Below are positions 17,444-25,849 of a DNA stretch of 64,000 nt, one piece after another. The notes under the pieces were generated by a model. That model searched no databases and was not told the origin of the DNA. It saw only the letters and a program-made list of their open reading frames with translations. The translations under genes and the position numbers were made by a program. Source of the stretch: Chloroflexota bacterium (GTDB lineage Bacteria; Chloroflexota; Anaerolineae; Aggregatilineales; Phototrophicaceae); contig WTGB01000165.1 of assembly GCA_011523735.1 (NCBI GenBank), forward strand, positions 1-64,000. Direction: 5' to 3'. Numbering within the stretch: position 1 is the stretch's first letter; the number at the start of each line of letters is the position of its first letter.

Positions 17444-18634
17444 TTAAGCCTTGCTCAGCAGCACTTTGCCCCGCTTGACTTCCCAACGGATCATGAACTG
17501 GTAAACGAGCCAAGTCAGGAGCGCGCCGACAAATACGAAAAGGCTGATGGATTCCGCGCCGATGTGCTCAGCGAAAATGCCGCCCATCCCGGACAATACA
17601 GCGCCGCCCAAACCGGCGCAGCCAACCTGGAAGCCGATGGCGTTGGCGGCGTGTTCAGATCCGACGCGGCGGTTTGTTTGGAGAATCAGAATGGGGAAGA
17701 TAGCGGCCAAGCCGAAGCCGATGCCGAGAAAGCCGGCGAAGCTCAGCGCGTCATTCAAGTTCAAAAAGAGCAGAAGCGCGCCCAAGAGCGAGGACGTGAA
17801 GCAGATGTTGAGCAAGGTACGGTCGCCCAGGCGCATCGCCAGCAAGCCCATCAGGATGCGCCCGAGGGTGAAACTGCCCCAATAAGCGCTGACCCAGCTG
17901 CTGGCGATCTCCTGAGGAATAGCGCGCCCTTCAATGAGCAGCGTATTCGCTAGTTGACCGGTGCCGATTTCTATGCCGCCATAGAGGAAGAAGAAGAGCA
18001 GGCCGAGCAACACGATTGGCTGGCGCAAGCTTTCCGTCATCGGCGGACCGACGGATTTCGTTTGAACGTCACGCGTATGTATGTGCCACTGTGACAAAGT
18101 GAGCAGAATCACCAGCCCCAACAGCAGTACTATTGCGCCGACGAGAATGTAACTGGATTGCCAGTTTCCGCCCTGATCGAGCACGAAATAAGTCACGACG
18201 GCCGGCGCGATGGTCAGGCCGATACCCCAGGCGGCGTGCAGCCAATTCATTTCCCGCGTGCCGTAATTGGCGGAGACGAAGTTGTTCAAGCCCGCGTCTA
18301 TGGTGCCTTTGCCGATGCTGGCGATAAACGCGACGCCTAGCAAAGCAATCCAGACAGGCGCAAAAGCATAACCGAGCAAGCCGAGCCCCGCGATCGCCAT
18401 GCCGCCCACGAGTACGGGACCGAGGGAAAATCTGCCGATGAGCGAACCACTGAGGAAGGCCGCGATTAAGCCGCCAAGCATGGCAGCCGGCGCCAAAGCC
18501 GCCAACGAATCATGCGAGACGCCGAAGGTCGATTGCATGTAGGTCCAGGCGATGTTTAGCAAGCCGCTGGCAATGCCGATCACGACGAAGATTAGGTAGG
18601 CGACAATGATGGGAAATGCTCTGGTTGGTTTCAA
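17444..18634 (-). CDS. MFS transporter of the muropeptide recycling operon
   Basis: About 396 aa with 12 hydrophobic segments in two halves separated by a charged loop, the MFS layout. It is first in the operon with nagZ, the amidase, the kinase and murQ, so import of wall sugars or muropeptides is the natural inference; the sequence does not identify the substrate. The frame extends to a TTG at 18667, but that codon overlaps the likely -10 box. The TTG at 18634, with GGAG about 12 nt upstream, is preferred. Confidence 0.8.
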   Translation of the reverse strand: MKPTRAFPIIVAYLIFVVIGIASGLLNIAWTYMQSTFGVSHDSLAALAPAAMLGGLIAAFLSGSLIGRFSLGPVLVGGMAIAGLGLLGYAFAPVWIALLGVAFIASIGKGTIDAGLNNFVSANYGTREMNWLHAAWGIGLTIAPAVVTYFVLDQGGNWQSSYILVGAIVLLLGLVILLTLSQWHIHTRDVQTKSVGPPMTESLRQPIVLLGLLFFFLYGGIEIGTGQLANTLLIEGRAIPQEIASSWVSAYWGSFTLGRILMGLLAMRLGDRTLLNICFTSSLLGALLLFLNLNDALSFAGFLGIGFGLAAIFPILILQTNRRVGSEHAANAIGFQVGCAGLGGAVLSGMGGIFAEHIGAESISLFVFVGALLTWLVYQFMIRWEVKRGKVLLSKA

Positions 18635-18666
18635 CTTGGACCGTTGCTCCAGTTTAATTGGGCACA

Positions 18667-18694
18667 ATCATACCCGCCTGGAAACTTGGCGCAA
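18667..18694 (-). promoter_or_regulatory. Likely promoter of the recycling operon
   Basis: On the minus strand TTGCGC (18694-18689), 16 bp, TATGAT (18672-18667). Transcription would start near 18660, which rules out the TTG at 18667 as the transporter start. Confidence 0.5.
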
Positions 18695-18792
18695 TGGTGG
18701 GGTGCTGCTGCCGTCTCACCTTTGTGATGCCAAGGTGACGCTGCTATGTTAGACTTTGGCATATCGAAATCTTAGGAATATCGAGGCACAGG

Positions 18793-19866
18793 ATGCCCGC
18801 GCCGGAGGAGTTGGACCTGATTCAAGTGCGACCCGATGAGCGCTTCGATGAAGCGTGGCTGCATGCCCACTTGCGCGGGAGATTGCCGGGAACGGAGGCG
18901 CCCATGCGCGTCATGCAGTTCGCCGGGGGCAAGGCGAATCTGACCTATCGGCTGCGGTTTGGCGCGGACCAGGAATATGTGCTGCGTCGTCCGCCGCTGG
19001 GACCCTATGCGCCGAGCGCGCATGATATGGGGCGGGAGTATCGGGTGCTTTCGGTCTTGCATCAGGCTTTTGCCCTGGCACCGCGCGCCTATTATTTTTG
19101 CGACGACGAAGCGGTGCTGGGCGCGCCGTTTTTTATCATGGAGCGCCGCCATGGCCTGGTGGTGCGGGGCGAGATGCCCGAGCGCTTCAGTGCTAATCGT
19201 GATGCGCCGCGTCGGATGAGCGAAGCTTTGGTGGATGCGTTGGCAGCTTTCCATGCCGTTGATTACGCCGCCTTGGGCTTGTCGGACTTGGGCAGACCGG
19301 CGGGTTTTGTCAAGCGCCAGGTGCAGGGCTGGAACCGACGCTGGCAGGCGGCCAAGCTGGAGGGCGATACGGATGTAGAGACGATCTATCGCTGGCTGAC
19401 GGACAATTTGCCGGAGAGCGCCTACAACTCGCTGGTGCACAATGATTACAAGCTGGACAATACGATGTATAGCACTGACGATCCGTCGCGGATGGTTGCT
19501 GTTTTCGATTGGGATATGTGCACGCTGGGCGATCCGCTTTCCGATGTGGGCATGTTGCTGACCTATTGGACTCAGCCGGACGATCCGCCGCTGGTCAAGA
19601 CTATTGGGACGATGCCCGAAGCCGGATACGGTTTCTTCAGCCGCGACGAGATTCTCCAGCGGTACGCTGTGCAAAGCGGGCGCGATCTGGCGAATATGCG
19701 CTTTTATCATGTGCTGGGCATCTTTCGCCTGCTGGTGATCTTGCAGCAGATATACCTGCGTTATGTGCGCGGCTTTACGCAAGACAAGCGTTTTGCCCAG
19801 TTGGGGCTTGCGGTGGAAGGGCTGATACAGTGGGCGATCGAGATCATGCGCGGCGAGCGAGGCTAG
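18793..19866 (+). CDS. Phosphotransferase of the APH / ACAD10-like family
   Basis: 357-aa kinase-like protein. GGKANLTYRLRF, then EYVLRRPPLG (ATP-binding Lys/Arg strand), SLVHNDYKLDNTMY (catalytic HNDxxxxN) and AVFDWDMCTLGDPLSDVG (metal-binding DWD) are all present. The RRPP and LGDP motifs match the subgroup related to the kinase domain of eukaryotic ACAD10/11, which acts on hydroxyacyl-CoA; that function is not shown for bacterial members. It stands alone on the plus strand. Its stop overlaps that of the convergent acyltransferase in a shared CTAG. Confidence 0.82.
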   Translation: MPAPEELDLIQVRPDERFDEAWLHAHLRGRLPGTEAPMRVMQFAGGKANLTYRLRFGADQEYVLRRPPLGPYAPSAHDMGREYRVLSVLHQAFALAPRAYYFCDDEAVLGAPFFIMERRHGLVVRGEMPERFSANRDAPRRMSEALVDALAAFHAVDYAALGLSDLGRPAGFVKRQVQGWNRRWQAAKLEGDTDVETIYRWLTDNLPESAYNSLVHNDYKLDNTMYSTDDPSRMVAVFDWDMCTLGDPLSDVGMLLTYWTQPDDPPLVKTIGTMPEAGYGFFSRDEILQRYAVQSGRDLANMRFYHVLGIFRLLVILQQIYLRYVRGFTQDKRFAQLGLAVEGLIQWAIEIMRGERG

Positions 19867-20591
19867 ACAAATTCCAGGCTGTCGCTGGTGGCGTTTTCGA
19901 TGTCGCTGTAATAACCGCGCAAATGAGCGTAGTCGGCGGGGATGGTCAGGGCGAGTTGATACATCGCTTCGCTGATCATCTGGGAGAGTTCCGCGCGGGG
20001 AATGCGTTTGCGTCCGTCGCTGCGGAAGCGAAAGGGCGCCCCGAAGACAACTTTGGCGTAGGCGCGGCGCAAGCTTTTCAGGCGTTGCCGCCAATCCTCG
20101 GCGCCGCAGATCGCAGCCGGCACGATGACGGCATTAGCTTTGGTGGCGATGTAGGCCAAGCCCTCCTTGCCTTGCTGCAAGCCGCCGGTGTGGCGCGTGC
20201 CTTCCGGCGCCATCAACACAAGCTGCTCGCTTTTCAGCAAGGCGATGGTTTGCATGAGCGCCTTGCGGTCGTATTCGCCGCGGCGGATCGGGAAATGGCC
20301 CCATTGACGCAGGAACCAGCCGGCCACCGGTATGCTGAAGTTCTCCGCTTTGGAGAGCGATACCGTGTGGCGGAAGGGAATGCTCACCGTGACGACGATC
20401 GGATCAAGGTAGGAGACATGGTTGATCATCAGGCAGGTCCGGCCCCGGCGCGGGACATTAGGCAGACCCTCGATGTCGACTTTGCAAAAGGCCGGGACGA
20501 CGGCGCGCAAGAGCGGGTGCATCAGGCGGCGGTTTCTGTCGTAGCGCGGTTGCCGGGCGATATATTCTTCTATGCTCAATTCCTGAGACAT
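19863..20591 (-). CDS. plsC: 1-acylglycerol-3-phosphate acyltransferase family
   Basis: About 242 aa of the PlsC family, which esterifies lysophosphatidic acid in membrane lipid synthesis. NHVSYLD carries the HX4D catalytic motif, LMAPEGTRHTGG the EGTR substrate motif, and HFPIRRGEYDRK and IVPAAICG the remaining blocks. The ATG at 20591 is chosen; a GTG three codons upstream is possible. It lies downstream of the pseudouridine synthase on the same strand with an 18-nt gap. Confidence 0.88.
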   Translation of the reverse strand: MSQELSIEEYIARQPRYDRNRRLMHPLLRAVVPAFCKVDIEGLPNVPRRGRTCLMINHVSYLDPIVVTVSIPFRHTVSLSKAENFSIPVAGWFLRQWGHFPIRRGEYDRKALMQTIALLKSEQLVLMAPEGTRHTGGLQQGKEGLAYIATKANAVIVPAAICGAEDWRQRLKSLRRAYAKVVFGAPFRFRSDGRKRIPRAELSQMISEAMYQLALTIPADYAHLRGYYSDIENATSDSLEFV

Positions 20592-20609
20592 TGATGGCAC
20601 CTGGCAAGC

Positions 20610-21383
20610 TCAGCGCTGGGATTTGCGTTTGCGCTCGCGGCGGGCGCGGCGAATGTCATTAAGTTCACGGGCGGGGGTTTGCAGAGCTTGGACTTCGTCT
20701 TCATCGAGCTGATACCAGGCGCCTTTGCGCAGTGTGCCCAAGCCGAGCTGGCCGATGTGCGTGCGAACAAGACGGATAACCGGGTGGCTCAACTGAGCGG
20801 CGACGCGGCGAATTTGCCGCTTGCGCCCTTCGATCATGACGATGCGCAAGACAGTGGAGCGTTTGCTGGATTGCAGGACTCTGACAGAGCAGGCGGCAGT
20901 GCGGCTGCCATCGAGCCAGACACCGCGCTCCCAGCTTTCCATGGTCTGGCGCGACACTTTGCCTTTGACAGTGACCTTGTAAGTCTTGGTGTGTTCGTAG
21001 CGTGGATGGCTTATGCGGTTGGCCAGTTCGCCATCGTTAGTGAGGATGAGCAAGCCTTCGCTATCGGCGTCTAGGCGACCGATGGTGAAGAGGTGGCCCG
21101 GCACATCCACCAGTTCGCGGATTGTCGGTCGCTCGTCGCCCTGGGCTTCGTTGGCGCTGAGAACGCCCTTGGGCTTGTTGACGACGATGTAGAGCGGCTC
21201 GAAGGCGCTGTTGATTCGGACGCCGTCGACCAGGATGACATCTTTGCGCGGATCGGCTTTTGCGCCGAGCGCGATAATTTTGCCATTCACTTGTACACGG
21301 CCCTGGCTGATGATCGCTTCGCAGTGGCGGCGGGAACCGATATCGGCTTGCGCCATGATCTTCTGTACGCGCTCAGTCGGCAC
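20610..21383 (-). CDS. rluB: 23S rRNA pseudouridine synthase (RluB/RsuA family)
   Basis: 257 aa. An N-terminal S4 RNA-binding domain (MAQADIGSRRHCEAIISQGR, about 10-29) is followed by the catalytic domain with GRLDADSEGLLILTNDGEL, which holds the catalytic Asp. The KTYKVTVKG and EGRKRQIRR motifs are family hallmarks. The basic C-terminal tail (RRARRERKRKSQR) is typical. It starts with GTG. RsuA- and RluE-type specificity cannot be distinguished by eye. Confidence 0.92.
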   Translation of the reverse strand: MPTERVQKIMAQADIGSRRHCEAIISQGRVQVNGKIIALGAKADPRKDVILVDGVRINSAFEPLYIVVNKPKGVLSANEAQGDERPTIRELVDVPGHLFTIGRLDADSEGLLILTNDGELANRISHPRYEHTKTYKVTVKGKVSRQTMESWERGVWLDGSRTAACSVRVLQSSKRSTVLRIVMIEGRKRQIRRVAAQLSHPVIRLVRTHIGQLGLGTLRKGAWYQLDEDEVQALQTPARELNDIRRARRERKRKSQR

Positions 21384-21805
21384 GGCGAGTCCTTTCGGCT
21401 TTGGCAGCGCATCACTCTTACACCACTATTATACCGAGAAAGAGTTGTCTGCATTTTTGTCTGGGCAAAGCCAATGCGATTGCCAACTCGCGCGAAATAC
21501 GAAGGACACAGGAGCCATCCTCATAGATTTCGGCAAGAGACCTTGAAAATGATATGTCAGTTTCACATGATTTATTGTCCAATTCATAACCTGATTATGT
21601 CCTTTACACATAATTTACCGTCGACTTTTCGTAAAAATTTGTGTCAGTGATATATTTGTTTAGCGGAAGAGTTGGAATTTCGATTATAAATGATGTGTTT
21701 TCGGATTAGATATTGACCCAAGGATCTGGCGTCCATGGTATTAGGGTAGCAGGATTCTGCTGGGAAGAGGCGACCAAATGTTCTCTTATTGGGAGATTCA
21801 AACAT
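21384..21805 (+). other. 422-nt gene-free, AT-rich spacer
   Basis: No convincing ORF is seen on either strand. A TATAAT-like box on the minus strand (21433-21428) probably serves rluB. AAATGTT (21776-21782) and AACATTT (21801-21807) can form a weak hairpin at the end of the downstream PLP lyase gene. The part between about 21,550 and 21,720 is noticeably AT-richer than its surroundings. Confidence 0.5.
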
Positions 21806-22774
21806 TTAGAGGCCAAAATGCTGCCGCCACTTGTGAATATCCGACAGCGCCACGTTGCCGCCACAGACGATGACGACGATGCTTTCACCCGGCGTCACTG
21901 GTATCTGGCCCGTTGTGAGCGCGGCCAGGCTGCAAGACATAGCCGGCTCGACCAGGAGCTTTTCATTGTCGAGAATGTCTAGCAGGGCGGCGACCGCTTG
22001 GGCATCGGAGACAGCTACAATGTCGGCCGCGTATCGCCGCATTATATCGAAGTGCCTTTCGCCGGGCGCGCGCGCGCCCAGCGTATTGGCGATGGATGTG
22101 ATTGCGGGCAGAGTCGTGATACGGCCTTTGTGGAAACTCTGCGTCATTGAGTCGGCGCCGATGGTTTCGACGCCGAAGATGCGTGTGGCGGGCGATTGAA
22201 GAGCCAACGCCGATGTGATGCCGGCGATAAGACCGCCGCCGCCGATGGAGGCGACTAGCGCGTCTATCTTTGGCAGTTCTTGTGTAATCTCCAAGCCGAT
22301 AGTGGCTTGGCCCGCTATGACTGCGGAATCGTCAAAGGGATGGATGTAGGTCAAGCCATCTTGTTCGGCTGCGGCCAGCGCGCTCTGGTTTGACTCATCC
22401 CAATTCGCGCCCGTCAGTATTGTATCCGCGTGAAAGCTGCTGAAGTCATCGACTTTCGACTGTGGTGTGCTTTCGGGCAGGTAGATGCGAGCGGGGATGT
22501 CAAGCGCTTGGGCGGCGTATGCCACACCGAGGCCGTGATTGCCGCCCGATGCGGTGACGACGCCGATGGCGCGTTGAGCCTCGCTGAGTTGCAGCATGGC
22601 ATTGGAAGCGCCGCGTGTTTTGAAGGAATGAGTGGGATTGAGGATCTCAAGTTTGAGGAAGATATTCGCGCCGAACTTCCGGCTGAAATATTCGGAACGG
22701 ACAAGTGGGGTCGGCGGCGACAAGCGCGCGATGCGTTCGGCGGCGGCAAGAATGTCGGGGAAGGGGATCAGCAT
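21806..22774 (-). CDS. PLP-dependent threonine/serine dehydratase family
   Basis: 322 aa, fold type II PLP enzyme. NPTHSFKTRGASNAM has the Schiff-base Lys, SGGNHGLGVAYAA is the substrate loop, and ASIGGGGLIAGI the phosphate-binding glycine loop. There is no C-terminal ACT/regulatory domain, so it matches catabolic threonine dehydratase or serine racemase size rather than biosynthetic IlvA. It lies 20 nt downstream of a membrane glycosyltransferase, which gives no functional hint. Confidence 0.85.
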   Translation of the reverse strand: MLIPFPDILAAAERIARLSPPTPLVRSEYFSRKFGANIFLKLEILNPTHSFKTRGASNAMLQLSEAQRAIGVVTASGGNHGLGVAYAAQALDIPARIYLPESTPQSKVDDFSSFHADTILTGANWDESNQSALAAAEQDGLTYIHPFDDSAVIAGQATIGLEITQELPKIDALVASIGGGGLIAGITSALALQSPATRIFGVETIGADSMTQSFHKGRITTLPAITSIANTLGARAPGERHFDIMRRYAADIVAVSDAQAVAALLDILDNEKLLVEPAMSCSLAALTTGQIPVTPGESIVVIVCGGNVALSDIHKWRQHFGL

Positions 22775-22794
22775 GTCGCACCTAAATCGCTGGT

Positions 22795-24438
22795 TCAGCG
22801 GTCGGCTGATTTGTCAGTGACGATGAACTGCAGCGGGATGCCAAGGAGCAGGCGGGTTTGGGCGACGAGAGTCGGAAGGGCGACAACGAGCAGGGTCAGG
22901 ACAATCATGAAGGGGATGCTTAGAAGCTCCAGGATGGACTCAGCCAGGGTGTAAGGCGCGACGCGGGGCGGACGAACGCGATAGTCCTGGGCTTGGAAGA
23001 CGACGACCAGTATCAGCATGAGCAAGCCGGAGATGGTCAGCAGTATCCAGGCCGGGTGGCTGGCGGCCAGACCATCGACGATATGCGTCAGCTTATCACT
23101 GGATGCCATGAGTTGATCGACTTTGACGGGCACAATATCGGGGTGGAAGAAGACGGGCAGTTGTGAGCCGACGGTCAGAATAATCCAGCCGGCGCCCGCC
23201 AGGAGAATGTCATGGGCAATGCGAAGCAACAGCTTGAGCGAATTCAGGGAGAATACCTGCGGATTTTCGATGAGTTTGGCAAGCATATAGCCGACTTCTT
23301 TGCTGCCCCAGGCGTGACGAAGAGTTTGGCTATAGCGGTTCTTGATCGATTCAAAGATGTTTGAGCCGGTTGTTGAATCCGCCAGGAAGGGCAGAAAGAT
23401 ATGTTGAATGGATACTTGGCCGCCGGTGGCGAAATAGGCTTTGATGAGCATGTGCCATTCATCGGCGATAACATCGGTATCCCAATTGCCGCTTTGCTCA
23501 AGCAGTTTCAGGCTGAGCGAATAGGAGGACATGGGCATGGCCATCCACCAAGGCGCCGCTAGATAGGCGAGTTCAAAGGCGGTGGCGTAAGTATTGATAA
23601 TGCGCATGAGAGGATTGACCTGCCAGATATTGCCGTGATAGCGAATCGGCGCCTGCCAGAAGGTGCGGTGACGGTCTTCGTTAGTGGCGAAATGGTAGGT
23701 CAGGGCCGCGAAGTGATTTTGGTGCCAGCGGGTATCGGCGTCCATCGTGGTTAGGACGACGTGATCGGTATTCAACAGGAATTCGTCGACGATGTTTTCC
23801 AGGAAGCGGTTGACAGCCCAGGAAAGATTGGCGGATTTGCACTGCATTTCGCCGATGCGTCCGCGCGGGTGTACTGTGAAGTAGACGTTGGCGAAGTTGT
23901 CAGCATATTGGCGGTGCAGGCTCTGCGCCTTCTGATAGCCTTGCGGTTCGGCTGCTTCCATCGCCAGCAAGACAGAGATCTGCGTCTTCGCGTTGTGTTG
24001 CAAGCTGAGTTGATCGAGCGTTTGGGAGAGGATTTTCATCGATTCGTTGTAGTTCGGGATGATGACGAGGTGATGCACATTGTCCCAGTCGAGGGCGGTC
24101 GGGGTTTTGTCGGCGAGATATTTCTCATGCCAGTCGATGGCTTCCCATTTCTTGATTCGGCGGATACCCATGCCGTTGGCTATGCCGGCGAGGAAGAAAC
24201 GAAGCGCCGAATAAGTGGCGAGCATGGCAGCCGTGAGCATCAAGGTCAGGGGGAAGGCGACAGCGCTGGCGATGGATACAAGCAGGGCGAGCCAGGCTAG
24301 GAATCCGGGTATGCCATCCAGTACGCGTTCGGGGATGGGCGGGAGTGGTGCGCCGCCCCAGATTGAACGGCCGACATCGGACGGGCGGGGCGGTCTTGGG
24401 TTGTTCGATGTATAAGGCACTATACTATTTGTCTGCAA
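22795..24438 (-). CDS. Membrane glycosyltransferase family 2 protein
   Basis: 547 aa. Two or three hydrophobic segments near residues 45-85 precede a GT-A domain with HHLVIIPNYNES, LTTMDADTRWHQNHF (DxD-like metal site) and DVIADEWHMLIKAYF (acceptor-site ED/W-like motif). Four further hydrophobic segments follow after about residue 410. This is the layout of processive or polyprenyl-type GT2 enzymes such as cellulose or hyaluronan synthases, but the product is unknown. The longest frame starts with TTG; a GTG six codons downstream is an alternative. Confidence 0.8.
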   Translation of the reverse strand: MQTNSIVPYTSNNPRPPRPSDVGRSIWGGAPLPPIPERVLDGIPGFLAWLALLVSIASAVAFPLTLMLTAAMLATYSALRFFLAGIANGMGIRRIKKWEAIDWHEKYLADKTPTALDWDNVHHLVIIPNYNESMKILSQTLDQLSLQHNAKTQISVLLAMEAAEPQGYQKAQSLHRQYADNFANVYFTVHPRGRIGEMQCKSANLSWAVNRFLENIVDEFLLNTDHVVLTTMDADTRWHQNHFAALTYHFATNEDRHRTFWQAPIRYHGNIWQVNPLMRIINTYATAFELAYLAAPWWMAMPMSSYSLSLKLLEQSGNWDTDVIADEWHMLIKAYFATGGQVSIQHIFLPFLADSTTGSNIFESIKNRYSQTLRHAWGSKEVGYMLAKLIENPQVFSLNSLKLLLRIAHDILLAGAGWIILTVGSQLPVFFHPDIVPVKVDQLMASSDKLTHIVDGLAASHPAWILLTISGLLMLILVVVFQAQDYRVRPPRVAPYTLAESILELLSIPFMIVLTLLVVALPTLVAQTRLLLGIPLQFIVTDKSADR

Positions 24439-24572
24439 GCGCCGCCGGCATGGCGAAAAGCCTGCCCTTTTTGTTCAAGCAAGAAATTGCTAAGGCTAGG
24501 GCGAATTAAAGCATTGCCGCTAGCCAAGGCAATCGCGGTAATCATAACATAGCCGCTCGGCTCTTGGGAGAA

Positions 24573-25763
24573 CTAGCGTTTGCCTTGGCTGCCTTTGAGG
24601 CCGCGCTGGCTGGCGAGTTCAACAAGGTTTGTCTGGTAGTCATAGATATTGCGGCGCTTGACAGCGTGCGCATCAAGAGCGAGCTCTACCAATCTTTCAA
24701 CGAGTTCTGAGCGGGAATAGCCGTCTTCCTGCCACAGATAAAAGGCGAGTGAGCCGGGCATGGTGTTGATCTCGTTGAGATAGACTTCGTCGTTATCCGG
24801 GCGCACGAGGTAGTCAATGCGGGCGATTCCGCGTCCATCAACGGCTTTGAAGGCGCTGACGCTCGTCTGCTTGATTCGCTCTGTCAGTTCGGGGCTGATC
24901 GGCGCCGGGACTAGACGCTCGGCGCTTTTCATGCCTTCGCTGCCGCGGAGGTATTTGTCTTCGTATGACAGGAAGTCGTCCCAGGTGAGGGGTTGTTCAA
25001 GTGTGGATGCTTCGTAGCGGTCGCCATGACCAATGACCGAACAATTGATTTCGATGCTGCTGGTAACAGCAGGTTCGACGAGGATGCGGCGATCGAAGTT
25101 GGCGGCGATATCAATACTGGCGCGGAGGAGTTCCGGGGTATCGGCGCGGCCGATGCCAATGCTGGAGCCTAAAGTGGCGGGCTTAATGAAGAGGGGAAAA
25201 GCCATCCTGTCTTGTATTGCGGCGATGATCGCGTCGGGTTGTTCCAGCCAATGATCGCGGGTAAAGGCATAGTCATCCAGGACGGGCAAATCAGCCTGAC
25301 GAAGTAGCATTTTGGTCATGATCTTATCGTTGGCCAGGGCTGAGCCAAGTGTGGCGCAACCGACGTACGGAATGTCCGCCAGTTCCAAAAGCCCTTGCAG
25401 GCTGCCGTCTTCGCCGTGGGAGCCGTGAAGGGCGGGAAAGATCACATCAATGCGTTTGACTTCACTTTTACTGAAGCGACCAGCCAGTGGATCGAGGATC
25501 AAGCCGTGGTGTCGGGTGTCTGGTGAGAGCAGGCAAGCTTGGACGCCGTCCTGTCGCGCGAGTTCGTTGTCCTGGAAGTTCTGCAGGTTATGCAGTGGCT
25601 CGCCAGTGAACCAGCGTCCATCGCGCGCGATGTAAACCGGCAGGACCTCGTAGCTGTCGGCGGGAAAGGCAGCCATGATCTGGTGCCCGGTGACGATGGA
25701 GACGTCATGTTCGACGCTTCGTCCGCCGAAGATGACCGCGATCGTTTGGCGACGACGGCTCAT
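24573..25763 (-). CDS. ddl: D-alanine--D-alanine ligase
   Basis: 396-aa ATP-grasp ligase forming the peptidoglycan dipeptide. AVIFGGRSVEHDVSIVT near the N-terminus, ALHGSHGEDGSLQGLLEL, FIKPATLGSSIGIG and YLNEINTMPGSLAFYLW (metal ligands and product site) are all intact. It follows murF on the same strand, 86 nt downstream, so the dipeptide and its ligase are encoded together. The C-terminal tail is a little longer than in E. coli Ddl. Confidence 0.95.
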   Translation of the reverse strand: MSRRRQTIAVIFGGRSVEHDVSIVTGHQIMAAFPADSYEVLPVYIARDGRWFTGEPLHNLQNFQDNELARQDGVQACLLSPDTRHHGLILDPLAGRFSKSEVKRIDVIFPALHGSHGEDGSLQGLLELADIPYVGCATLGSALANDKIMTKMLLRQADLPVLDDYAFTRDHWLEQPDAIIAAIQDRMAFPLFIKPATLGSSIGIGRADTPELLRASIDIAANFDRRILVEPAVTSSIEINCSVIGHGDRYEASTLEQPLTWDDFLSYEDKYLRGSEGMKSAERLVPAPISPELTERIKQTSVSAFKAVDGRGIARIDYLVRPDNDEVYLNEINTMPGSLAFYLWQEDGYSRSELVERLVELALDAHAVKRRNIYDYQTNLVELASQRGLKGSQGKR

Positions 25764-25849
25764 TTTTAAGCCTCAGGAGCAAATTGGCGTCTGCCGTACT
25801 ATGCGTGCAAAGCGAGCGTCTGTCAATTATGGCGTGGTTCATCGCGAGA

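Noticed and set aside
24480-24572. ATTGCC/GGCAAT hairpin after ddl as a terminator
   Set aside because: Only 6 bp with a broken T-stretch (GCTTTAATT); too weak to list.
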